Below are positions 55,394 to 64,000 of a stretch of 64,000 nucleotides of DNA, one piece after another. Each line of letters starts with the position of its first letter. Positions within the stretch are counted from its first letter, which is position 1. The position numbers and the translations under genes are program-made. The stretch is from contig NZ_JACHGN010000022.1 of the NCBI RefSeq assembly GCF_014202315.1, forward strand, positions 53,306 to 117,305, read 5' to 3'. The notes beneath the pieces were generated by a model. The model saw nothing but the letters and a program-made list of their open reading frames with translations. It did not search any database and had not been told where the DNA came from. The DNA comes from Thermocatellispora tengchongensis (GTDB lineage Bacteria > Actinomycetota > Actinomycetes > Streptosporangiales > Streptosporangiaceae).

Positions 55394-58300
55394 GTGACCC
55401 TGTGGTCGAATAGGCCTGGTTTGGTTGCGACGGTTGGGGGTAGCGGGAGCGTGGCGACGGGTAGTACCGAGAGTGGTCGTACCGCCAAGCACGATCGCGG
55501 GCGGCCCTCTTTCGCGAAGCGCGTGTTCGCGCTGCGAAACTGGCGAGTGCGAACGCGGTTGACCGCGTTGATCCTCGTGCCGACGCTCGTCAGCGTGTGG
55601 CTGGCCGGCTCGAGCGTCATCGAGTCGGTCGACCGCGTCACCGCCTTCGAGCGCACCGAAGCCGCGGCCGAGTACGCGCAGAACATCAGGGACCTCGCCG
55701 TGGCCCTCGGCGAGGAGCGGGACATGAGCCAGTGGGCCATCTACCGCAAGGTGGCCACCCTCAACGGCAAGCGGGTACGCCTGGCCACCGAGGTCACGAC
55801 CCGCCAGAAGGCCACCGACACCCTGATCACCCGTGTGAAGGCCGACTTCGACAAGATCGACCCCTCCTTCGGCGCCCGTGTGGTCGAGGCCAAGGAACAG
55901 TCGCTCATCCAGCTCAACGGGCTCGCGGACGTCCGGAAGGAGACCCCGGTCCGCGTCGCGCCGTACACCTCGCTGATCACCTCGCTGCTGCGGGTGCACG
56001 ACGAGCTGATCACCGTCGCCAGCGACCCCGAGACCGTCGGTGACTTCCGCGGTCTGAGCGCTCTGGCCCACGCCAAGGAAGAGGCGTCCAAGCAGCGCGT
56101 CCGGCTGGTCATCGGCGCCTTCCAGCCGGCACTGGTGACCGACCAGGAGCTGGAGGACTTCATCGCCTCCCGCTCCCGGCAGGGTCAGCGACTGGCCGAG
56201 TTCACCGCGGAAGCCGGCGCGGAGAACGTGGCGTTCCTGAACTCCACGCTGACCAACGCCCAGCGCTACCGGGCCGAGCTGACCAAGCAGCGCGCCATCA
56301 CGATCCAGGTGACCTCCGCCCGGGTCGCCCAGGGCGCCCTGGTCAGCGACGTCGGCCAGTGGTTCGACGACAACACCGTCACCATCGACCTCATCGGCCA
56401 GATCGAGAAGCGGGTGGCCGAGGACGTCGTCACGCGCCTCGACTCGCTGGCGGGCACCGCGCAGCGCAACGCCGCCACCGCCGGTGCCTTCATCGTCGTC
56501 CTGCTGCTCCTGGTCCTGGCGCTGACCGTGTTCATCGCGCGTTCGATGGTCTCCCCGCTGCGCCGCCTGCGTACCGAGGCGCTCGAGGTCGCCGGCTTCC
56601 GGCTGCCGAACGTCGTGCGCGAGATGCGCGTCACCGGCGACGCGACACCGCCCGAGATCCAGCCGATCTCCGTGACCAGCACCGACGAGATCGGTGAAGT
56701 GGCGCAGGCGTTCGACGAGGTCCACCGCCAGGCGGTCCGCCTCGCGGCCGAGGAGGCCGAGCTGCGCAGCAACATCTCCTCGATGTTCGTCAACCTCTCC
56801 CGCCGCACCCAGACCCTGGTGGAACGGCAGATCTCGCTGATCGACGGTCTGGAGAAGGGCGAGGAGGACGGCAAGCGCCTCGGCGACCTGTTCAAGCTGG
56901 ACCACCTCGCGACCCGCATGCGCCGCAACTCGGAGAACCTCCTGGTCCTCGCGGGCCACGAGCCCACCAGGCGCCGCAGCCAGCCGGCCAAGCTGGTCGA
57001 CGTCGTACGCGCGTCGCTGTCGGAGGTCGAGGACTACGAGCGGGTGCAGGTCAAGGTGCACCGCGGCACCTCCGTGGTCGGCAGCGCCGCCAACGACATC
57101 GTCCACCTGATCGCCGAGCTGGTGGAGAACGCGATCCAGTTCTCCCCGCGCAACACCCAGGTCGTGGTGTCCAGCAGCCTCATCGAGGGCGGCGGCGCCC
57201 TGCTGTCGGTCAGCGACTCCGGCATCGGCATGACCGAGGAGGAGCTGGTCGAGGCCAACCGCAGGCTGGCCGAGCCCCCGGTCGTGGACGTGTCGGTGTC
57301 CCGCCGAATGGGCCTGTTCGTGGTCGGCCGCCTGGCCCTGCGCCACGGCATCCGCGCCCAGCTCCGCCCGGCCGAGGGCAACGGCCTGATCGCCATGGTG
57401 CTGATCCCGCCGGCGCTGATCGTGGACACCTCCCAGCAGCAGTCCGGCGCCCCGCAGGGCACCGGCTGGTCCTCCACCCAGGGGCAGCCGCAGCCCGGCG
57501 CCCCCGTGCCCGCCGGCAACGGCGCGGGCCAGCCCCAGGGCTTCGGCCCCTTCCAGCCGGGCGGCCAGGCCGGCAACCAGTCGCTGTTCGGCTCCGACAC
57601 GCTGATGCGCCGCGAGGCGTTCGGCCAGCCCGCGGGCGGGCAGGGACGCGGCTTCGGCGCCCCGCAGCAGCCGGTGGGCGGCCCGCGCGCCTTCGGCGGC
57701 GGCCCCGCGAGCGGCGACCCGTTCGACCAGATCAAGGACCCGTTCGCCAGCCAGGGCAGCGACCCGTTCAGCAAGGTCGACCCGTTCAACAGCCACGCCG
57801 GCGACCCGTTCGCCAGCCAGGGCGGCGATCCCTTCGCCAGCCAGGCCGGCGACCCGTTCGCGAGCCAGGGCAGCGACCCGTTCGCGGGTCGCGGCGGCCA
57901 GTTCCCGGGCCAGAGCGGCGACCCCTTCGCCGGCCAGGGCGGCGATCCCTTCGCCAGCCAGAGCGGCGACCCGTTCGCCAGTCAGGGCAACGACCCGTTC
58001 ACGAGCCAGGGCAGCGATCCCTTCGCCCGCGGCGGCGCCGACGCCTCCGGCTCCTTCGGCGGCAGGCCCGCGGCCCCCAGGCAGGACACCGGCGTCTTCG
58101 GACGCCCCCCGTCGGCGGGTGACGCCGGCGGCTTCGGCCGCGGGGCCGGGGTCTCCGACCCGGGCTTCGGGCGGTCGATGCCCTCCGACCCGGGCTTCGG
58201 CCGGCAGGCCCCCTCCGACCCCGGCTTCGGCCGGGAGGCGGGCGGCGGGTTCTCCCGCGACGGGTACCCCTCCGGCGAGCCGGCCAGGTCCTCCCAGCCG

Positions 58301-58870
58301 TTCTCGGCCTGGACCTCGCACGACGACGACCCGATCACGGCGTCCATGCCGGCGGTGGAGGTCTCCCCGCTGGAGCCGGAGGAGGAGGAATACCTCCCGA
58401 TCTTCGCCTCCGTGGAATCGGCCTGGTTCCGCCGCGCAGACGTCGCCGCGCCCGAGATGAGCGAGGCCGAGCGGGCCGAGCGGGCCAAGCGGGAGGAGAA
58501 CGAGCGCCTGGAAGAGTGGGAGTCGGCCCGCGCAGCGGTCAGTACGTCCAGGGAGCCGCTGCCGACGCGCGGCGCGCCCCGGGCGGAGGACTGGCGCACC
58601 CCCGCGGACGAGGGCTGGCGCGCGGCCGCCGCGGCTGCCGAGCCTACGCTCGGTGGCATCACCGCGGCGGGCCTGCCCAAGCGGACCCCGAAGGCGAACC
58701 TCGTGCCCGGACGGGTGGCGGCGCCCCCGGCCGCGGCAGCACCCCCCATGCCCCCCATCTCCGCCGAGCGGGTCCGCAACCGCATGGCCAGTCTCCAGCA
58801 GGGCGTGCGGCGTGGCCGTGCGGAAGTACGGGATGAGTCCCTGGGCAAGCGGGAGAAGGAAGAGGGCTAG
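55394..58870 (+). CDS. Nitrate/nitrite-sensing-domain histidine kinase of a conservon (CvnA-like)
   Basis: 1158 residues if the GTG at 55394 is used; GTG 55451 is an alternative, as a TATGCT -10 candidate overlaps the first. Two transmembrane helices (about 55-76 and 370-392) flank an extracellular NIT-type helical sensor. A HAMP domain, the histidine region SSMFVNLSRRTQTLVERQI and HATPase with LIAELVENAIQFSP follow. Then a disordered tail has 13 DPF motifs in degenerate repeats such as GGDPFASQ (about 775-880) and PSDPGFGR copies. It partners with CvnB-D encoded downstream to recruit or signal through a GTPase. Confidence 0.9.
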   Translation: MTLWSNRPGLVATVGGSGSVATGSTESGRTAKHDRGRPSFAKRVFALRNWRVRTRLTALILVPTLVSVWLAGSSVIESVDRVTAFERTEAAAEYAQNIRDLAVALGEERDMSQWAIYRKVATLNGKRVRLATEVTTRQKATDTLITRVKADFDKIDPSFGARVVEAKEQSLIQLNGLADVRKETPVRVAPYTSLITSLLRVHDELITVASDPETVGDFRGLSALAHAKEEASKQRVRLVIGAFQPALVTDQELEDFIASRSRQGQRLAEFTAEAGAENVAFLNSTLTNAQRYRAELTKQRAITIQVTSARVAQGALVSDVGQWFDDNTVTIDLIGQIEKRVAEDVVTRLDSLAGTAQRNAATAGAFIVVLLLLVLALTVFIARSMVSPLRRLRTEALEVAGFRLPNVVREMRVTGDATPPEIQPISVTSTDEIGEVAQAFDEVHRQAVRLAAEEAELRSNISSMFVNLSRRTQTLVERQISLIDGLEKGEEDGKRLGDLFKLDHLATRMRRNSENLLVLAGHEPTRRRSQPAKLVDVVRASLSEVEDYERVQVKVHRGTSVVGSAANDIVHLIAELVENAIQFSPRNTQVVVSSSLIEGGGALLSVSDSGIGMTEEELVEANRRLAEPPVVDVSVSRRMGLFVVGRLALRHGIRAQLRPAEGNGLIAMVLIPPALIVDTSQQQSGAPQGTGWSSTQGQPQPGAPVPAGNGAGQPQGFGPFQPGGQAGNQSLFGSDTLMRREAFGQPAGGQGRGFGAPQQPVGGPRAFGGGPASGDPFDQIKDPFASQGSDPFSKVDPFNSHAGDPFASQGGDPFASQAGDPFASQGSDPFAGRGGQFPGQSGDPFAGQGGDPFASQSGDPFASQGNDPFTSQGSDPFARGGADASGSFGGRPAAPRQDTGVFGRPPSAGDAGGFGRGAGVSDPGFGRSMPSDPGFGRQAPSDPGFGREAGGGFSRDGYPSGEPARSSQPFSAWTSHDDDPITASMPAVEVSPLEPEEEEYLPIFASVESAWFRRADVAAPEMSEAERAERAKREENERLEEWESARAAVSTSREPLPTRGAPRAEDWRTPADEGWRAAAAAAEPTLGGITAAGLPKRTPKANLVPGRVAAPPAAAAPPMPPISAERVRNRMASLQQGVRRGRAEVRDESLGKREKEEG

Positions 58871-58932
58871 TGAACGAGCAAGCTGACCGGAAGGGCTTCT
58901 TGGTCATGTGGGTGACGAAGGAGGAGGCGTGA
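58870..58932 (+). CDS. 20-codon ORF bridging cvnA and cvnB
   Basis: GTG at 58870 shares its G with the cvnA stop (TAGTG) and its TGA at 58930-58932 overlaps the cvnB GTG by 4 nt (GTGA). It encodes VNEQADRKGFLVMWVTKEEA. AAGAGGG lies upstream of it within cvnA. It may serve to carry ribosomes from one gene to the next rather than make a product; unrecognised. Confidence 0.4.
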   Translation: MNEQADRKGFLVMWVTKEEA

Positions 58933-59351
58933 CCACGCTGAGCCATGACGCTCGTAGGTTCGACTGGCTGATCACCGAGTTCGTCCGCGGCACACCCGGT
59001 GTCGCGCACGCGGTGGTCGTGTCGGCCGACGGGCTGTGCCTGGCGAGCTCTGAAGGGTTCCCCGAGGACCGGGCCGACCAGCTCGCGGCGGTCGCCGCGG
59101 GTCTGCTGAGCCTGACCGTGGGAGCCTCGCGCGTGTTCGAGGGCGGCGCGGTCACCCAGACCGTGGTCGAGATGGAGCGTGGCCTGCTGCTGGTCATGGC
59201 GATCAGCGACGGCTCCGTCCTGGCCGTGCTCGCCTCGCCCGAGTGCGACATGGGCTTGGTCGCCTACCAGATGACCCTGCTCGTGGACCGAGCCGGTCAG
59301 GTGCTGACTCCGGCCCTGCGGGCCGAGCTGCAGATGTCCAGGACGCGATGA
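58929..59351 (+). CDS. Roadblock/LC7-domain protein of the conservon (CvnB-like)
   Basis: 140 residues, one roadblock/LC7 domain (about 5-125), the fold that regulates small GTPases such as MglA. GTG with AAGGAGGAGG just upstream. It forms a complex with the kinase-like CvnA, CvnC and the CvnD GTPase at the membrane. Confidence 0.92.
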   Translation: MTTLSHDARRFDWLITEFVRGTPGVAHAVVVSADGLCLASSEGFPEDRADQLAAVAAGLLSLTVGASRVFEGGAVTQTVVEMERGLLLVMAISDGSVLAVLASPECDMGLVAYQMTLLVDRAGQVLTPALRAELQMSRTR

Positions 59352-59372
59352 CCATGACGATGGGAGAGGGCC

Positions 59373-59735
59373 GTGCACGGGGCTGACGGCACCGGGGACG
59401 AAGAACCCCTGTTCCGTCCGTACGCGATGACGGGGGGTCGCGTCGAGCCGCGTTATCACCTGGCGATGGAGACGCTGATCTCGTCGTACTCCATACCGGA
59501 CGACGAGCTTGCCCTGCTCACACCCGAGCAGGAGTCGATCGTGGTGCTCTGTCGGTCGGTTCGGTCGGTCGCCGAGATCTCGGCGCTGCTCCGGGTGCCG
59601 CTGGGTGTCGCGCGTGTGTTGGTGGCCGACATGGCCGATGAGGGGCTGCTGCTTCTCCACCAGCCGCGCCTGAACCAGGGACATCCGGATCTGCACATGC
59701 TCGAAAGGGTGCTCAGTGGACTTCGCAGACTCTAG
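59373..59735 (+). CDS. DUF742 protein of the conservon (CvnC-like)
   Basis: 120 residues, DUF742. It contains LFRPYAMTGGRVEPRYHLAM and a winged-helix-like C-terminal half (CRSVRSVAEISALLRVPLGV). GTG start with GGGAGAGGG upstream. Its last 20 nt overlap the start of the GTPase gene. Confidence 0.92.
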   Translation: MHGADGTGDEEPLFRPYAMTGGRVEPRYHLAMETLISSYSIPDDELALLTPEQESIVVLCRSVRSVAEISALLRVPLGVARVLVADMADEGLLLLHQPRLNQGHPDLHMLERVLSGLRRL

Positions 59736-60303
59736 CCACGGCGGTCTGACGTCGACCAAGATCGTCGTCGCGGGCGGTTTCGGCGTCGGCAAGACCACGT
59801 TCGTGGGCGCGGTGTCGGAGATCCTCCCGCTCACGACCGAGGCCGTCATGACCGACGCCAGCACCGGCATCGACGACCTGGCGCTGACGCCGACCAAGTC
59901 GACGACGACCGTGGCGATGGACTTCGGCCGGCTCTCGCTGGACCGGGACCTGATCCTGTACCTGTTCGGCACGCCCGGCCAGCACCGGTTCTGGTTCATG
60001 TGGGACGACCTGGTCCGTGGCGCGATCGGCGCGGTGGTCCTGGTGGACACCCGCAGGCTGGCCGACAGCTTCCCCGCGATCGACTACTTCGAGGAGGCCC
60101 GCCTCCCGTTCGTGATCGCGATCAACGGCTGGGACGGTCAGTTCCTGCACAGCGAGGAAGAGGTGCGCGAGGCCATGGCGGTGGCCCCGCACATCCCCGT
60201 CGTCCGCACCGACGCCCGCTCCCGCGAGTCGGTCAAGGCGACGCTGATCACGCTGGTCGAGCACGTGGTCCAGATCCGCGCGGCCTACGGCGCCCCGGCG
60301 TAG
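59716..60303 (+). CDS. Ras-like GTPase of the conservon (CvnD-like)
   Basis: 195 residues. P-loop is GGFGVGKTT, the switch II motif FGTPGQHRFWFMWD, and the base-binding motif is NGWD instead of NKxD, as in this family. It overlaps the DUF742 gene by 20 nt. It is the output or switch of the conservon; its target is unknown in this organism. Confidence 0.93.
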   Translation: MDFADSSHGGLTSTKIVVAGGFGVGKTTFVGAVSEILPLTTEAVMTDASTGIDDLALTPTKSTTTVAMDFGRLSLDRDLILYLFGTPGQHRFWFMWDDLVRGAIGAVVLVDTRRLADSFPAIDYFEEARLPFVIAINGWDGQFLHSEEEVREAMAVAPHIPVVRTDARSRESVKATLITLVEHVVQIRAAYGAPA

Positions 60304-60449
60304 ATCCCGAAGACTGAGTCATCGGCGCGCCGGCCTGGGCGTGGCGGTGGAACCCGGCCGCCTCCGGCGGCAACCGGCGTCTCGCCGCGGATCAGGCCGG
60401 CCGCCTGCCCCGCGAAGCCCATCGCGGCCCCACAGGCGTCGCCGCCGAT

Positions 60450-60519
60450 GACATGAGCGCGCCGACATGAGCGCGCCGACATGAGCGCGCCGACATGAGC
60501 GCGCCGACATGAGCGCGCC
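60450..60519. repeat. Five perfect 14-bp tandem units
   Basis: GACATGAGCGCGCC is repeated five times exactly (60450-60519) in the gene-free space after the conservon. On the plus strand each unit contains ATGAGCGCGCCGACATGA, a five-codon ORF whose stop overlaps the next unit's ATG. Confidence 0.9.
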
Positions 60520-60806
60520 ACAGAGCACGGCGAAGGCGTCCGCCACGCCGAGAGCGCAGGCCGCGCCCGCCGCGCGGATCACGCACGCCCACCCTGCGGT
60601 GGTCACCGCATCTCACCCCACCCTTGACGAGCGACCTCACCGTCGCGCGAGCCCCGGTCTTCTCACCCCCACCGCGGGCCCGCCGCCCGTAGCACTCGGC
60701 GAACGGCCCTGAGGCGGGACCGCGCCGGTCGGCCCCTGTGGGCTGGCCGAGAACGTGCCGTGCCGTCGGCTCCCGTCGGTCCCGCTGTGCACCGGTACTC
60801 TCGCTT

Positions 60807-61080
60807 GTGGACCCGCCCTCCCGCGAGCCGCCGATCCCCGACGGTGACGACGGGGTGGTGCGCCCCGTCGATCGGCGATGCCGGCGGGCATCGGGCCCAT
60901 CGTGGCCACCTTCCACGCCTCCTGGGTGCGCTCGCCGCCGCTGGTCACCGACCACCTGTGCGAGGCGTGCAAGGCGTACCACGAGGAGGTGCGCGCGCCC
61001 TCGCTCCCCGCCACGGCGACGGCCCGTCACGGTATCAGCCGGCGAACGCCCTGTGGTGGGGCCAGCCGATCGCCCCGTGA
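60807..61080 (+). pseudogene. Small leaderless gene with two frameshifts
   Basis: GTG at 60807 is preceded by TACTCT (60796-60801), spaced for a leaderless start. Frame 1 (VDPPSREPPIPDGDDGVVRP) has coding-type third bases to about 60870; then a second frame (VATFHASWVRSPPLVTDHLC, EACKAYHEE) has almost every third base G/C to about 61025; then a third frame ends YQPANALWWGQPIAP at a TGA, 61078-61080. Each shift equals one missing base. It may be a decayed gene of about 90 codons or carry sequence errors. Family unknown. Confidence 0.45.
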
Positions 61081-61746
61081 GGGAACATGCCGCGCGCTCT
61101 GGGAGCGTCCACGACGCTTCCGCCGGTCCCGCTGCCTATCGTCGCCCGAGGCCACAGATCCGGGTCATCGGTCTGGAGCTGCCGCGCCGGGCCACTCTGC
61201 GGCCATCGCCCGGGTTCTCCTTCGACCTTGACCGGCACTCGCGCGATGGTCCTTTTCACGGACGCCACGCCTCTACCGGCGGAAACTCACTCCCGTGGAC
61301 GCAGCCCCCTCCTGCTGTGCTCTGCCCGTGCCCAGGGCTCATGTGCCTGGCAGCGTGCTCAAGGGGGCTTCCTGAAGTCGAGGAGGCGGGTGCGAGTGGT
61401 AAAAGGCCGGAGTTGATATCGCGAGATCACCGTCGTGTGATGTGCCGGAAACGCGGTCGTCCTCTGCCCGTCATCGTCGCAGGTCAGGACTGGAACGGTG
61501 CAAGGTGGCCGGGTGGGGTTTCGGTCCTGTGGGTGGCCATTCCGGACGGCGCCGGAATTGACATGTGGCCGAATCCTGGTTTCGGTCTTCCGCGACGGAA
61601 GGGGTTTATCGGTCGCCAGACCACTGGCCGGATGCATGGGGGATGTGTTGAAATAACGGCCATTACCACTTGTGGGATTTCCTGCGAGGTCCCGGGCGCA
61701 GGTGGTGGGCGCGGGAACGCCGAGGTCCGGCGAGAGGCAGCGTTCG
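61081..61746. other. Gene-free upstream region of the second conservon
   Basis: Around 660 nt with somewhat lower GC in its second half and no frame with protein-like composition on either strand. It probably holds the promoter for the second CvnA-type gene; I could not pick a convincing -10/-35 pair. Confidence 0.5.
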
Positions 61747-64000
61747 GTGAGCGATCAGGTACCGCAGCTTCACCGGGGGATCGGGGGGACGGAGGGCGTC
61801 GCGGCGATCCCGCGCGACCGGCCCGCTCGCGAGGGCGGCGGTGCCGAGCGGGGGGTCGGTTCACGGCTTGCCCGCGTCTTCCGGCTGCGCGACTGGGGGG
61901 TGCGTTCCAGGCTCGTCGCGCTGGTCCTGGTCCTGGTCCCGGCCGCGGCGGCGGCGGTGCTCGGCGGCGCGCAGGTGACGGGCTCGGTCCGGGCGGCGTC
62001 GGCGTACGCGGAGGCCCGTGATCTCGCCGGGCTGGCCGAGCGCGTCTCCGCGCTCACCCACGAGCTGGCCGCGGAGCGCGACCGCACCGCCTGGCACATC
62101 GCGCTCGGCCGCCCCCAGGACCGACTGGCGGACGTGCAGGCCCAGATGGCCAGGACCGACACCGAGGCCGCCCGGGTGCGCGACACCGGCAACGCGGTCG
62201 CCGCCGGTCTGACCGGGCGCGCCCGCGGCGAGGTGGAGCGCCTGCTGTCCGGGCTCGCCGGGCTGGGCGCGCTGCGGCAGCGGGCGCTGTCGGGTGGCCT
62301 GCTCGACGACGCCGCTTTCAGCCAGTACTCCCTGGTGATCCGGGACCTGGCGTCCGTCTACGACGAGGTGGGCAGGGCCGCGGGCGACGACGAGATGGTC
62401 CGCCGGGCGGCCGTGCTCACCGCGCTGGCCCGGATCAAGGAGCACCTGTCGGCCCAGCGCGGCCAGGTCGCCGTGGTCCTGGTCGCCGGCCGGTTCGAGC
62501 AGGAGCAGTTCAAGAGGTTCCTCGGCGAAATGGCCGGTGAGGAGAGCGAGCGGCGGGCGTACGCGGCGGAGGCGACCGCGGAGGAACGGCGCGCCCTGGA
62601 CGAGATCATCGCCGGCCCCGTCGCCGACCGCGCGCTGCTGCTCCGCGAGACCGTGCTGACCAGGGCGGGCGCGGGCCAGGAACTCAAGGGGCTCGACACG
62701 GCCGAGTCCGACGACGCCGCCCTGTGGTACGAGGCGATGACCGCCGTCGTGGACCGGGCGCGCGAGATCGAGCGCGGCCAGACCGCGGCCCTCGCCGCGC
62801 GCGCCGCCGCCCTGTACGACGCCGAGCGCGAGCGTGCCCTGCGGGCCGCGGGCCTGGCGGGGCTGCTGCTGCTCGCCGTGCTGCTCATCACCGCCCTCGT
62901 AGCCCGCTCCCTGGCACGCCCGCTGCGACGGCTTCGCGCCGAGGCGCTGGTGGTCGCCGGCCACCGGCTGCCCGGGGTCGTACGGCGGATGCGCGAGGCG
63001 GGGGAGGGGCACGAGCCCGTCCCGGCGGAGGACGCGCCGCCGATCGGGGTGCGGTCGCGCGACGAGATCGGCGACGTGGCGCGGGCGTTCGACGAGGTGC
63101 ACCGCGAGGCCGTGCGCCTGGCCGGGGACGAGGCCAGGCTGCGCGCCGACGTCAACGCGATGTTCGTCAACCTGTCGCGGCGCGGCCAGACGCTGGCGGA
63201 GCGGCAGCTCACCCTGGTCGAGCGGCTGGAGCGCGGCGAGCGCGACGACAAGCGCCTCGCCGACCTGTCCGCGCTGGACCACCTCGCCGTCCGGATGCGC
63301 CGCACCAGCGAGAACCTGCTGATCCTGGCCGGGCGGGAGGCGGTGCGGCGGCGTACGCGCCCGGTCTCGCTGATGGACGTCGTACGCGCGGCGGTCTCGC
63401 AGGTGGAGGACGAGGGCCGGGTGCAGGGCCGGGTCCACGAGGAGGTGGCCATCGCCGGGCAGGCCGGGGGTGACATCGTGCACCTGCTTGCCGAGCTGGT
63501 CGAGAACGCGCTCGCCTTCTCCCCGCGCGACACCAAGGTCGTCGTCATGGCCGACCGCGTGGACGGCGGCGGCATCATGCTCTCGGTCGCCGACCGGGGC
63601 ATCGGCATGAGCCAGGAGGAGATCGAGCAGGCCAACGACCGCCTGGCCCGCCCGCCCGCCGTGGACGTCTCGGCCTCCCGCCGGATGGGCCTGTTCGTGG
63701 TCGGACGCCTGGCGGCCCGGCACGGCGTCCGGGTGCGACTGCGCAGGCAGGAGACCGGCGGCATGATCGCCATGGCCCTGATCCCGCCCTCGCTGATCCT
63801 GCCCGCCCAGGCCGCCGGCCGGCCCGTCCACCGGCCGGGGCCGCCGAATGTCCACCGGCCTGTGCCTCCCGAGGCCCAGCGGCCTGTGCCTCCCGAGGCG
63901 CATCGGCCTGTGCCTCCCGAGGCGCATCGGCCTGTGCCTCCCGAGGCGCATCGGCCTGTGCCTCCCGAGGCGCATCGGCCTGTGCCTCCCGAGGCGCATG
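61747..64000 (+). CDS. Second NIT-domain conservon kinase (CvnA-like), partial
   Basis: 751 codons to the window edge, no stop yet. GTG with GAGAGG about 9 nt upstream. Basic N-terminus, transmembrane helix near residue 60-80, helical NIT-type sensor, second helix (about 375-395), HAMP, histidine region AMFVNLSRRGQTLAERQLTL and HATPase motif LLAELVENALAFSPRD. The C-terminal tail is made of 8-residue repeats RPVPPEAH. It is related to the kinase at 55394 but clearly diverged; its cvnB-D partners should lie just past the window. Confidence 0.9.
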   Translation, partial: MSDQVPQLHRGIGGTEGVAAIPRDRPAREGGGAERGVGSRLARVFRLRDWGVRSRLVALVLVLVPAAAAAVLGGAQVTGSVRAASAYAEARDLAGLAERVSALTHELAAERDRTAWHIALGRPQDRLADVQAQMARTDTEAARVRDTGNAVAAGLTGRARGEVERLLSGLAGLGALRQRALSGGLLDDAAFSQYSLVIRDLASVYDEVGRAAGDDEMVRRAAVLTALARIKEHLSAQRGQVAVVLVAGRFEQEQFKRFLGEMAGEESERRAYAAEATAEERRALDEIIAGPVADRALLLRETVLTRAGAGQELKGLDTAESDDAALWYEAMTAVVDRAREIERGQTAALAARAAALYDAERERALRAAGLAGLLLLAVLLITALVARSLARPLRRLRAEALVVAGHRLPGVVRRMREAGEGHEPVPAEDAPPIGVRSRDEIGDVARAFDEVHREAVRLAGDEARLRADVNAMFVNLSRRGQTLAERQLTLVERLERGERDDKRLADLSALDHLAVRMRRTSENLLILAGREAVRRRTRPVSLMDVVRAAVSQVEDEGRVQGRVHEEVAIAGQAGGDIVHLLAELVENALAFSPRDTKVVVMADRVDGGGIMLSVADRGIGMSQEEIEQANDRLARPPAVDVSASRRMGLFVVGRLAARHGVRVRLRRQETGGMIAMALIPPSLILPAQAAGRPVHRPGPPNVHRPVPPEAQRPVPPEAHRPVPPEAHRPVPPEAHRPVPPEAHRPVPPEAH
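63856..63999. repeat. Six 24-bp tandem units in the kinase tail
   Basis: A 24-bp unit encoding RPVPPEAH (first copy ends AQ) occurs six times from 63856 to 63999, almost without changes, and may continue beyond the window. Near-identity at the DNA level indicates recent expansion. Confidence 0.92.

Noticed and set aside
60509..60712. 67-residue plus-strand frame starting in the fifth 14-bp unit
   Set aside because: Low-complexity Ala/Pro/His sequence with no start signal beyond the repeat; not coding-like.

Overview
The window is very GC-rich, with dense operons, many GTG starts, frequent 4-nt ATGA/GTGA stop-start overlaps and several apparently leaderless genes. It carries an actinobacterial gene repertoire: two conservons (Cvn/roadblock/DUF742/GTPase), an amtB-glnK-glnD operon behind a GlnR-like site, DUF3618, and AmaP/DUF6286 proteins. 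A filamentous actinomycete fits best. A member of the Streptosporangiales (Nonomuraea/Actinomadura-like) is my guess, but no 16S rRNA or species marker is present.

Layout. 1-8.9 kb: C-terminal end of an unknown gene, an FtsX-type ABC transporter, a NarL-type two-component pair, a one-pass membrane protein and two alpha/beta hydrolases. 8.9-16 kb: a non-coding GC-rich repeat stretch, an unusual class I tRNA with a UAG anticodon, bcp, DUF3618, a secreted protein, a fold-III PLP enzyme, a DUF6286/AmaP pair, and a membrane glycosyltransferase whose gene overlaps amaP antiparallel. 15.9-19.1 kb: gcvT-gcvH-sdaA behind a tandem glycine riboswitch. 19.1-26 kb: a membrane EEP hydrolase, then a four-gene gamma-glutamylation pathway (GlnA4-like ligase, ALDH, SDR, amidohydrolase) with a divergent GntR regulator; it most resembles ethanolamine use and would yield glycine and glutamate. 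26-32 kb: a LacI-controlled sugar locus (two TIM-barrel isomerases, DUF993 aldolase-like, Gfo/Idh/MocA) with matching operators at both ends. 32-39 kb: a leaderless 38-codon ORF coupled to a nucleotidyltransferase, a DUF4331-TPR-NicO metal module with a long His-Gly tract, and an ABC exporter. 39-49 kb: histidine degradation (hutU, an M20 hydrolase, hutF, hutI) with an RpiR regulator and two copies of a perfect 16-bp palindrome, interrupted by an opposite-strand PadR/ABC-2 module. 49-55.3 kb: a group 2 sigma factor, a minisatellite array of roughly 70-nt units, then amtB-glnK-glnD. 55.4-64 kb: a complete conservon and the start of a second one.

How the genes fit together. Much of the window handles nitrogen and one-carbon compounds: ammonium uptake and PII signalling, histidine breakdown to glutamate, amine glutamylation, glycine cleavage and serine deamination. 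The strongest leads are the split hut regulon with a candidate RpiR operator, the LacI/DUF993 sugar locus, the odd tRNA, the mini-ORF/nucleotidyltransferase pair and three GC-rich repeat arrays between genes.
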